Shown piece after piece: positions 1 through 6,659 of a stretch of DNA of 7,085 bases. Positions within the stretch are counted from its first letter, which is position 1, and every line of letters starts with the position of its first letter. A program made the translations under genes and the position numbers. The DNA is taken from contig CALINM010000031.1 in assembly GCA_938045315.1 (NCBI GenBank), positions 1 to 7,085 on the forward strand, read 5' to 3'. This DNA comes from an uncultured bacterium. Lineage in GTDB: Bacteria > CALINM01. The notes under the pieces were generated by a model. The model did no database searches. It saw only the letters and a program-made list of their open reading frames with translations, and was not told the DNA's origin.

Positions 1-276
1 AATTACTTTTTTAAATATTTAGATTATAATGAGACATATTACACTGGATTACAGGTTACCAAAGATCCTGGAGTATGGATTGTATGGTTAGGATGCTTTT
101 TAATGATGGTTGGTTTATACTACAGTTTTTTTATTATAAGAAAAAGGCTATGGGTAAGGTTAAGTTTTGATGGTGAAAAGACTGTTATAACAATAGCAGG
201 TCAATCAACAAGGACAAGAGTTTTTGAAGAAGAGTTTGCAAAAATTGTTCAACAAGTAAAAGATATGAAAATATAG
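1..276 (+). CDS. resB: ResB-like cytochrome c biogenesis protein, C-terminal fragment
   Basis: The frame is open from the first base and ends at TAG 274-276, giving the last 91 residues of a protein whose start lies outside the window. The residues around GLQVTKDPG, followed by a hydrophobic segment (about residues 26-47) and a basic stretch (RKRLW), resemble the last transmembrane helix and cytoplasmic tail of ResB/Ccs1. ResB works with CcsA/CcsB in system II cytochrome c maturation, carrying haem across the inner membrane and presenting reduced apocytochrome for ligation. The next gene is ccsB, 8 nt downstream, which is the usual partner and order. Family assignment rests on a short C-terminal piece plus this neighbour. 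Confidence 0.75.
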   Translation, partial: NYFFKYLDYNETYYTGLQVTKDPGVWIVWLGCFLMMVGLYYSFFIIRKRLWVRLSFDGEKTVITIAGQSTRTRVFEEEFAKIVQQVKDMKI

Positions 277-284
277 GAGGCAAT

Positions 285-1151
285 ATGGAAGGCTCCCTTT
301 ACATAAGTGGTAAACTTTTATCAATAACAACTTTTGTTTATTTTTTTGCAATGTTTGCTTATATAATATTCGTTGTTGGTAGAAATAGGGTTATTGGCTT
401 AATGGGGACAATTTTAACTGCCAGTGGTTTTCTTTTAGAATCAGGTGGTCTTGTACTAAGATGGATAGAGTCTTATCAAATGGGGATAGGCAGGGCACCA
501 CTTACTAACCTATATGAATCTCTTGTTTTTTTTGCCTGGTGTACTGCAGGTATGTATTTAGCTTTTGAATTCTATTATAAAAACAGATTTATGGGAGCCT
601 TTGTTCTACCCTTTGTTTCTATGGCAATGGCTTATGCATCTTTTTCTCCTAATATATCACAGGAAATACAACCTCTTGTTCCAGCTCTTCAAAGTAATTG
701 GTTAATTTACCATGTGGTAACATGTTTTTTGGCTTATGCTGCTTTTACAGTAGCTTGTGGTGTGAGTATCATGTATTTGGTTAAATTTAGAAAGGAAGAA
801 AAAAAATTACCATTTGGCCCTATATTATCATTGTTTCCCACTACTGCTCTTCTTGATGATATTAATTATAAGGCCATAGCTGTAGGGTTTCCTATGTTGA
901 CATTGGGTATTATTACTGGTGCAGCATGGGCAAGTTATGCATGGGGCAGCTACTGGAGCTGGGATCCAAAGGAAACGTGGTCCTTGATAACATGGTTTGT
1001 TTATGCTGCTTTTCTGCATGCTCGTTTTACTAGAGGTTGGCGAGGTAAAAAAGCAGCCTGGTTATCGGTTATTGGATTTCTGTCAGTTATTATAACTTAT
1101 TTGGGGGTTAATTTACTACTTTCAGGATTGCATAGCTATGGAGGTAATTAA
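285..1151 (+). CDS. ccsB: CcsB/ResC cytochrome c haem lyase subunit (system II)
   Basis: This intact 288-residue inner-membrane protein exports haem and, with ResB, attaches it to CXXCH motifs of cytochromes c in the periplasm. It has many hydrophobic helices and the family's PLTNLYES motif at about residues 72-79. The tryptophan-rich haem-handling segment is at about 215-232 (W215, W220, W224, W226, W232, with WSWDPKE). Candidate haem-ligand histidines are H143, H245 and H283. Length is normal for CcsB/CcsA. The start is set by a perfect AGGAGG (275-280) 4 nt before ATG; the upstream ResB-like gene stops at 276, so the two are probably co-transcribed. The following cytochrome frame overlaps its 3' end by 14 nt. 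It contains an A8 run (about 799-806) yet no frameshift, unlike the neighbouring cytochrome genes. Confidence 0.94.
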   Translation: MEGSLYISGKLLSITTFVYFFAMFAYIIFVVGRNRVIGLMGTILTASGFLLESGGLVLRWIESYQMGIGRAPLTNLYESLVFFAWCTAGMYLAFEFYYKNRFMGAFVLPFVSMAMAYASFSPNISQEIQPLVPALQSNWLIYHVVTCFLAYAAFTVACGVSIMYLVKFRKEEKKLPFGPILSLFPTTALLDDINYKAIAVGFPMLTLGIITGAAWASYAWGSYWSWDPKETWSLITWFVYAAFLHARFTRGWRGKKAAWLSVIGFLSVIITYLGVNLLLSGLHSYGGN

Positions 1152-2034
1152 AAACAATATCAAGTTTTTGATTATTCTTTTTGTTTCAATTTTAACCTAT
1201 ACCGTTTCCTCCTATGGTGTGGAGAATTATGTACCTTAAGGGTGTCATGACAATCTTTTAAAAAGAACCTTTTGCGCATGGCTCCGTAAGAGGTATAAAC
1301 TGTCAAAGATGTCATGGTGGTGAAGAACATCTGTACCCTTTAATAAAAAAAAGAAGAGATATGTAGTATTTGTCATAAAACTATAATATGCAAAAAAATA
1401 TTCATCCTCCTGTATCCAAAAACTGTATGAACTGTCATAATTCCTGTTCATTAAAGTATGAAAATTTGTTAATTAGCTCTAAAGAAACTTTATGATTCAA
1501 TTGTCAAGAGCAAAGGTATTTTAAAAATAATGTTATACATCCACCGGTATATGAAAATTGTATGAACTGCCATAAGCCTCATGATAGTGATTACAAAAAG
1601 TTATTGATTAATCAGGATAGTAAACTTTGTTACAACTGTCATGAACCAAAAAATACAAAAAAAACATATCCATCCACCTGTTAAAGAAGGCGATTGTGTT
1701 GGTGTCATAATCCCCATTCTGCAAGAACAAAAGGTTTGACAAAGGATGTGGGTAATAGTTTGTGTTTTTTGTGTCACGATAAAAAGAGTTATGTAGGTAA
1801 AAAAATGTTCACGCCCCTGTATCTGAAAATTGCAAAAATTGTCATCAACCCCATGAAAGTGATTTTGCCAGACTTTACAGGAGTAAACAGGAAAAACTTA
1901 TAAAAAGGGCGTTCAAAAGCTTTGGAGTTTGGAATATTCCTATAAAATTTACCAAAACTATCACTGGTGGTGGGTGTATTGTGGGATGTCATAAGCCATT
2001 TTATTTTGATAGAGTTAAACCAGTAAAAAATTAA
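1138..2034 (+). pseudogene. Multihaem c-type cytochrome with paired CXXCH repeats, multiply frameshifted
   Basis: No single frame spans this gene, but joining frames gives about 298 residues: a secretion signal (KFLIILFVSILTY), then about eleven haem-motif positions. Intact CXXCH are at 1301, 1362, 1424, 1559, 1628, 1763 and 1831. CV-CH at 1695 is split by a frameshift. The motifs at 1234 and 1493 are damaged, and a CX3CH (CIVGCH) lies at 1975. Frame changes occur near 1270-1273 (T4), 1345-1352 (A8), 1383-1398 (A7), 1657-1664 (A8), 1699-1700 and 1799-1805 (A7): three extra and three missing bases, net zero. In-frame stops are TAA 1237 and TGA 1493. The protein should be a periplasmic or exported electron carrier. 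GGAGGT at 1140-1145 lies just inside the ATG at 1138, so the original start may have been slightly downstream and lost. It is either a decaying gene or a victim of sequencing indels. Confidence 0.8.
1403..1903 (+). repeat. Four tandem ~45-codon haem-pair repeats inside the first cytochrome
   Basis: After frame correction the protein repeats a unit that begins HPPV or HAPV, at His codons 1403, 1538, 1671 and 1810 (spacings 135, 133 and 139 nt). Each unit has a first haem motif about 7 codons later, usually followed by a PH pair and a leucine-rich linker. A second haem motif closes units 1-3. Unit 1 has lost its second motif (stop codon plus Gln for His). Unit 4 has the linker but no second CXXCH, running instead into a basic segment (LIKRAFKSFG). 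The layout matches the doubled-CXXCH family of multihaem cytochromes. Confidence 0.75.
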
Positions 2035-2039
2035 GAACT

Positions 2040-2955
2040 ATGGTAAAAAATTTTAATATCCTTGGTACTTGTTTTTATTAGCAAAGCCTATGCTTTAAAG
2101 ATAATTGTTACCGATGACAAAAGCTTTGTAACTTCACCATATATTTATGTAATTGCTAATATTGAACGTGAAGATGCAACTCATGTTATGATTACAGTTA
2201 ATGACATAAAATCACCACTTATTCACATTGCATCAAACGACTTTAAATCCCAATTTAAAGATTATCTCATAATAGATGTAGAGCTTGAGAAAGGTGAGAA
2301 TCTTCCAAGTCTATCATTATTTAAAAATGGGAGGCCAATAGAGGAGAAAAAAGCTTTAGTCAATCTCATTTTACCCCCTGGAGATATTCCTAATAATGCT
2401 AAAAAAAATTATTTTCATAAAGAGGAAAAGGAAAATTTGTCTTGATTCTCACGCTTCTATACAAAATTGTGCGGAGTGCCACAAAAGGATTCTTTCTAAA
2501 AAATATGTTCATGGTACAGCAGGTTTTGGGGATTGTAATGTATGTCATTTAGAAGATAATAAAAATGGTGTAAAATATACAGTGCAACAAAGTATTGTTG
2601 AAATATGCATTAATTGTCATAATAATATGAGAATAGATAATTACAGATATGCGCATGGTCCATTTGTTGCTGGTTCCTGTGAAGTTTGCCATGATTTACA
2701 TTCATCGGAATATCCCCATCAATTAAAGATGGATACTAAGGATTTGTGCATAAGTTGTCATCATGAGTTTAAAAAACCAGGTGTTATTCATGTGGTAACC
2801 AAACATCCCTTAAGCGGTAAAAGGGATCCATCAAGACCCGGGAAAATGCTTCAATGTAGTAGCTGCCACAACCCCATGGAGAAAATTCCCAGGTATTTTT
2901 TGTTAGGGGTGTAAAAAATAGAATGGAGCTGTGTACAATATGTCATAAAAAATGA
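2040..2955 (+). pseudogene. About eight-haem c-type cytochrome with a non-haem N-terminal domain, frameshifted
   Basis: Joining frames gives about 304 residues. A signal peptide ends near SKAYA. A ~100-residue haem-free domain follows (about 2089-2400), rich in alternating hydrophobic residues and possibly a beta-sandwich. A C-terminal domain then has CLDSH (2438), CAECH (2468), CNVCH (2534), CINCH (2606), CEVCH (2678), CISCH (2747), CSSCH (2855) and CTICH (2932). Frameshifts are at A6 2045-2050 (one extra), A4 2432-2435 (one extra) and C4 2872-2875 (one missing; restoring it gives CHNPHGE and opens the last haem motif). The stop TGA 2953-2955 overlaps the ATG at 2952. ATG 2040 follows the previous stop by 5 nt, so it sits in the same operon. 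The first haem motif has Ser for the second Cys. It is probably a periplasmic or exported electron carrier, of unknown exact role. Confidence 0.78.
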
Positions 2956-2960
2956 AGGGG
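2955..2960 (+). promoter_or_regulatory. Ribosome binding site choosing the NHL lipoprotein start
   Basis: AAGGGG lies 6 nt before the ATG at 2967. The earlier in-frame ATG at 2952 overlaps the preceding cytochrome's TGA and lies upstream of this site, so 2967 is the better start. It also leaves a compact lipoprotein signal beginning MFKKF. Confidence 0.6.
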
Positions 2961-2966
2961 TTTGGA

Positions 2967-4010
2967 ATGTTTAAGAAATTTTTATGGTGTTTTTTAGTAA
3001 TTTTATTTTTTTCCTGTTCACAAAAACAGGAGGTAGTTAAAAAAGAGCGTTTTTTCTGGCCACCACCACCAAATGAACCTAAGGTAGAGTTTATTGGTGC
3101 ATACAGTGGCAACAGTGATTTGCCTCAAAAATTCAGCTTTGTTAAGAAAATTACTGGTGCCACTGAGCCTGAGATTAAACTTAGAAACCCCCTTCATATT
3201 ACTTCAGATGGTGAAGGTATTGTGGTTGTAACAGATTTGCTACCCTATGGTGGACTGGTGTTTAATTTTAATGAAAACAAGGTAGAGTTTATATCTAAAG
3301 AACCTTCCTTTCAGTTTGCAACAGGAGTGGCTTTTGATAGGGATAGGCTTTATGTTGCCGATGGTAGGGCAGGGAACATAAAAGTTTTTACGAAAAAAGA
3401 TAGAAATCCCCTTTATACTATAGGAGATGGGGATTTACAAAGTCCTAATGGTATTGCTATAAATGATAAACTAAACTGGCTTTATATAGTTGATACTAAA
3501 GCTCATAAAGTTTATGTATATGATCTTATAACAAAAAAACAGCTTTTTAGCTTTGGAAAACCTGGTGATAAGGAAGGGGAATTTAATAGACCATGGGGCA
3601 TCAGTATTGATAAAAATGGTGATGTCTATATCACTGATGGGTTGAATGCGAGAATACAAATTTTTGATAAAAATGGGAAATTTATCAGCATGTTTGGTAA
3701 AAGGGGTGATAAACCGGGTGAATTTGCTCAGGTAAAGGGTATTGGTATAGATTCTGATAATAACATTTATGTAATTGATCCTTTTAAGTCGATTCAGTTA
3801 TTTGATAGACAGGGGCAGCTTTTAGGATTAGTTGGTGCACCGGGTACTAAGGGTATAGGCGCTATGAGTTTGCCAATGGGACTTTATGTGGATAAGCATG
3901 ACAGAATATATGTAGTAGATCAGATGAACAGGCGTTTCCAAATATTTCAGTATATGAATGAAGTGTATAAGAAGAAGAATCCTGTAGATTTTGGTGAAAA
4001 GGCAAAATAA
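2967..4010 (+). CDS. NHL-repeat six-bladed beta-propeller lipoprotein
   Basis: This intact protein has 347 residues from ATG 2967 (352 if ATG 2952 is used). It begins with a type II signal, MFKKFLW, then a hydrophobic core and a lipobox ending FFSC, so Cys17 would be lipidated. Next is a FFWPPPPNEP segment, typical of NHL proteins found beside multihaem cytochromes. Six NHL blades follow, each with a G-I/V-x-hydrophobic-D/N...hydrophobic-Y/V-V-x-D pattern, at roughly residues 73-105, 117-142, 159-187, 208-235, 256-281 and 302-328. Such propellers are scaffolds, and no catalytic residues are visible. Between the cytochromes and the barrel, a role in assembling or docking the outer-membrane electron conduit is plausible but inferred. 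It is free of frameshifts although flanked by broken genes. Confidence 0.9.
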   Translation: MFKKFLWCFLVILFFSCSQKQEVVKKERFFWPPPPNEPKVEFIGAYSGNSDLPQKFSFVKKITGATEPEIKLRNPLHITSDGEGIVVVTDLLPYGGLVFNFNENKVEFISKEPSFQFATGVAFDRDRLYVADGRAGNIKVFTKKDRNPLYTIGDGDLQSPNGIAINDKLNWLYIVDTKAHKVYVYDLITKKQLFSFGKPGDKEGEFNRPWGISIDKNGDVYITDGLNARIQIFDKNGKFISMFGKRGDKPGEFAQVKGIGIDSDNNIYVIDPFKSIQLFDRQGQLLGLVGAPGTKGIGAMSLPMGLYVDKHDRIYVVDQMNRRFQIFQYMNEVYKKKNPVDFGEKAK

Positions 4011-4033
4011 TGGCGTGAAAAAACATTAACACT

Positions 4034-4061
4034 AAATTAAAAATTTTCAAATTTTTTATTT
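4034..4061 (+). repeat. AT-only imperfect palindrome between the NHL and OmcE-like genes
   Basis: Two 13-nt arms (4034-4046 and 4049-4061) are inverted copies with one mismatch and a 2-nt loop. The stem has no G-C pair and no following T-run, so it is a poor terminator. In sequence this AT-rich it could arise by chance. The rest of the 4011-4110 spacer shows no convincing promoter. Confidence 0.3.
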
Positions 4062-4101
4062 ACTAATTTATGAATTTATGTATACCTTCATAAAAAAAGG
4101 T

Positions 4102-4107
4102 GAAAGG
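4102..4107 (+). promoter_or_regulatory. Probable ribosome binding site of the OmcE-like gene
   Basis: GAAAGG, in the context AAAGGTGAAAGG, sits 4-8 nt before the A8 run at 4113-4120, where the signal peptide begins (KKALVLKIAAALALA). It indicates the true start should lie at about 4111-4116, although no start codon is present in frame there. Confidence 0.45.
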
Positions 4108-4114
4108 TTAGTAA

Positions 4115-4789
4115 AAAAAAGCTTTAGTATTAAAAATAGCAGCTGCTTTAGCACTAGCTGTGGTAAATGTTTATGCTGCATCAGACATTAGAAACACAAA
4201 GCATAATCTGGCAAACTGGTCAGGTAACACTTATCGTTCCACCGATTATAATGAAGTCTGTGTTTTCTGTCACACTCCCCACATGGCTGGTAGTTGGCCC
4301 CTTTGGAACAGAAATTATACTGAGCCCACATTTATAGCTTATTCATCAGTAATGTTTAATCCACAGAATTTTGGTGGTACAGGGCAGCCAGATGAAACAT
4401 CAAAGTTGTGTTTCTCCTGTCACGAGCAGCAAAATACAGCATCTACAACGAATCTCCTTAATACATCGAATCTTGTAAATGGTAGTCAACCTTCATTTAA
4501 TTTTACAAAGATTCATCCAACAGCTGCTTTAGGTACAGATCTAAGAGATGATCACCCAATTGGTTTTAACTACTCAGCAGCAGCAAATACAAATTATGAG
4601 CTTTATACTGCCGCACAAGCAGCTGCGAATATGGGAGAATCAGTAGCAGCAATATTCCCAGGTGATCAGATGACTTGCTTTAGCTCTCATGATGTTCATG
4701 GAAAAGTTTCAGGAGGTTTTGTTATACCTGTGTTATTAAGAAGGTTAAATGCTTCCAGTATGCTTTGCTGGTCCTGCCATAACAGGTAA
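4115..4789 (+). CDS. OmcE-like tetrahaem extracellular cytochrome, start codon missing
   Basis: The frame is open from the A-run to TAA 4787-4789. It encodes a signal peptide (KKALVLKIAAALALAVVNVYA), then about 200 mature residues. The order of landmarks is that of OmcE-type cytochromes: KHNL near the N terminus, CVFCHTPH (4259), PLWNR, CFSCHE (4409), DDHPIGFNY, MTCFSSHDVHG (4676) and a C-terminal CWSCH (4766). OmcE of Geobacter is a four-haem protein that polymerises into extracellular conducting filaments with stacked haems. Here the third motif reads CFSSH (TCT for an expected TGT or TGC at 4685-4687), so one haem would lack a thioether cysteine. In frame a TAA at 4112 precedes the signal, and no ATG, GTG or TTG occurs before GTG 4160, which would delete the signal. 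An A8 indel could restore a start (for example from ATG 4078). A terminator follows 14 nt downstream. Confidence 0.82.
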   Translation, partial: KKALVLKIAAALALAVVNVYAASDIRNTKHNLANWSGNTYRSTDYNEVCVFCHTPHMAGSWPLWNRNYTEPTFIAYSSVMFNPQNFGGTGQPDETSKLCFSCHEQQNTASTTNLLNTSNLVNGSQPSFNFTKIHPTAALGTDLRDDHPIGFNYSAAANTNYELYTAAQAAANMGESVAAIFPGDQMTCFSSHDVHGKVSGGFVIPVLLRRLNASSMLCWSCHNR

Positions 4790-4802
4790 AATTTAATTAA
4801 AC

Positions 4803-4825
4803 AGGGGGGATTATCCCCCTTTTTT
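4803..4825 (+). terminator. Rho-independent terminator after the OmcE-like cytochrome
   Basis: The stem pairs 4803-4810 with 4814-4821 (AGGGGGGA against TCCCCCTT, with one G-T wobble) around a TTA loop, followed by a T-run to 4825. It is the strongest hairpin in the window and its only GC-rich one. It ends 3 nt before the next gene's ATG, so the barrel gene needs readthrough or a start site within the hairpin. Confidence 0.85.
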
Positions 4826-4828
4826 GAG

Positions 4829-6620
4829 ATGAAAAATGTAATTATTATTTTTTTTATTTATGTTGTAGTTTTGATTCCCATCCCCTTCTTGCAAAAGGGT
4901 TTTCTGGCTCTCTATCTTATACCTATCAGGAAGATAAAATTGATTATCACATCTCAAACAGGGAAGAAAATAATTCTTATTTTTTACAGCGTTATAATCT
5001 GGATTACTCAAAACTAATTTTTCTACAAGATGGAGCCTTAGGTACTTTAAGGTAATGGAAACGGCAATGGTGGTATTCTCTCAGGTAATGGCAACGGACT
5101 TTTCCACAGTGGAAATGGTAATGGAGGTGGGTTATTGGGTAGAAGGGTTGGGCCTCTTACGCCATATGCATATCTATTCGAATGGGAAAATTTTAGAACT
5201 GAAGGTGATAATATAGAGACAACCACTACAAATAGATATACATTGAATCTCGGGTTTTTAAAATTCTGGATAAATGCATATTATTATGTAACTGATGATG
5301 GTATAAAAAAAGTTCGTGAAACAATAGAAGTAGGCCAGAGGAGATATGATGGAAGACTTCTCTGGACATTGATAAATAACTGGATGGCATCATCAAGTTA
5401 TTTTGCATATAATTTAGATAAAGTTAATGATGTTGTCTCAAAAGAGAGCTATGAAGGCAATTTCATTTTTAAAACCTTCAGGAAAGATTGGAGATCCGAT
5501 CTAATTGCAAAAATCCTATATGAAAATGGATCCCTTGATGAAAGAATTAATATAAAACTACCCTATTATTTTTATGGCAGTACTTCTTTAACAAACTCTT
5601 TCAGTGGCGCTCTATCTTATGAGTTAGATAAAATTATGCGGGATAGATCTGAAGATTCTCAAACAAGTAAAGCAGTAAATAATTTCTCATTAACATTTAA
5701 GAGGGGGGAATGGAGTTATACTTCCCGACATGATATAATTTACTTCACAGATAATACCAACAATAAATCAGGTATTTTTGATTACGACTATCTAACTTTC
5801 AACTATGATTTTAGTTTTATCAAACACTCTGGGTTAAGCTCACCTTATTTTCATGAAGGTGGATATACATTGACAGTACATGATTATCTTACAAGTAGTG
5901 TAGATAATAAGAAAATAAGGCAGATTCATACAGTAAGATATAAAATTTCGGGCCCAATTAATCCAAAGTTAAGTTTTCTATTTTCAGAGAAGAACGATTA
6001 AAGGTATGGCATCTTATACAAAAATTGAAAGAAAAGTATTCATTAATGCAGAAACAGGTAAAAGCATATTACAAAGGGTCAGTAATAATGATGAGTCAAA
6101 CTATTTCGTTAATTTACAGGTTTTATATACTCCAGGATATAATTTTACTTCAAAAACAGTGGCTTTTATAAATCGTTCAGATAGAGAAAATGGGGTTGAT
6201 ACTTTTACAGAAAGCAAGGGTATCTCCGAAGAACTTAGTTATGCCATTTATACAAATGATTATTATAGTAGAAAAATCCTTGATACAAGGGCTTATGCAA
6301 AATATGAAAAATATACTAATATTTCAGGTTTAATAGCAGATAGGTACATCGGTACAAATCCATTTAAGGAAAAAACACTCATAACTCTGGAAGGAATTTT
6401 AACTTTATATCCCTATAGATATTTATCGGTGGGTGGTAGAATAAAAAATGAGAGTTTTAAAGATGAAGATGGTTATAAAGATAATTTAACATATATAATA
6501 AGGGCTGATTTAACATTTCCTTTGCTTTCTATTAATAGCTATTACCAGCATAAAAAAATAAGAATTGATGGTAATAGAGACGAAGACATATTTTTTATAA
6601 ATTTGACCAAGCGTTTTTGA
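4829..6620 (+). pseudogene. Outer-membrane beta-barrel (porin-like) protein, frameshifted
   Basis: Joining frames gives about 596 residues. A hydrophobic signal (MKNVIIIFFIYVVVLIP) ends near LLAKG, and mature sequence begins FSGSLSYTYQED. A Gly/Asn repeat segment follows, then a long stretch of alternating polar and aromatic residues with many Tyr, Asn, Asp and Lys, typical of barrel strands. The C terminus is NLTKRF, and a terminal Phe is the classic outer-membrane insertion signal. Frameshifts are at C4 4882-4885 (one missing), AA 5049-5050 (one extra, creating TAA 5053) and AA about 5992-5994 (one extra, creating TAA 5999). The 5051-5998 and 6003-6620 stretches are clean. Beside multihaem cytochromes it could be the sheath of a porin-cytochrome conduit or the exit channel for the OmcE-like filament. 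I do not recognise a named family. A 5' signal and 3' Phe belonging together support one gene. Confidence 0.78.
5051..5140 (+). repeat. Gly/Asn-rich tandem repeat in the barrel protein
   Basis: Three imperfect units, GNGNGNGGILS (5051-5083), GNGNGLFHS (5084-5110) and GNGNGGGLLG (5111-5140), are encoded by repeating GGTAATGG-like words. The segment lies early in the mature protein, between predicted strands. It would be a flexible or glycine-loop insertion at the surface or lumen. Codons vary between units (GGT/GGA/GGC, AAT/AAC), so it is not a recent exact duplication. Confidence 0.75.
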
Positions 6621-6644
6621 TTTATTCACCTTTTTCCTTTGTGT

Positions 6645-6650
6645 TAAAAT
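6645..6650 (+). promoter_or_regulatory. Possible -10 element before the DUF2723-like gene
   Basis: TAAAAT matches the -10 consensus at five of six positions. It sits 10 nt before ATG 6660, where no Shine-Dalgarno sequence is visible, suggesting a leaderless or near-leaderless transcript. No good -35 is found at 16-18 nt; TTGATT at 6617-6622 is too far away. In AT-rich DNA this match is weak evidence. Confidence 0.25.
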
Positions 6651-6659
6651 CTCACACAT

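Noticed and set aside
1493-1495. TGA at a haem cysteine position read as selenocysteine
   Set aside because: The motif has also lost its His, the gene carries six frameshifts and another stop, and no selenocysteine insertion hairpin is evident after the TGA.
2396-2914. An independent seven-haem cytochrome starting at ATG 2396
   Set aside because: It would start without a signal peptide inside the preceding frame, and its first residues are a frame-shifted reading of the upstream domain. It is the 3' part of the 2040-2955 gene.
4034-4061. Intrinsic terminator after the NHL gene
   Set aside because: The stem is purely A-T with no trailing T-run; it is recorded only as a weak palindrome.
4829-5017. 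A separate 62-residue membrane peptide
   Set aside because: Only its first ~18 codons are meaningful, as the barrel's signal peptide. Past the C4 run at 4882-4885 the adjacent frame gives good barrel sequence.
6006-6620. An independent 204-residue outer-membrane protein
   Set aside because: It has no signal peptide, and the frame is open upstream of its ATG into the preceding barrel sequence. It is the 3' half of one barrel gene.
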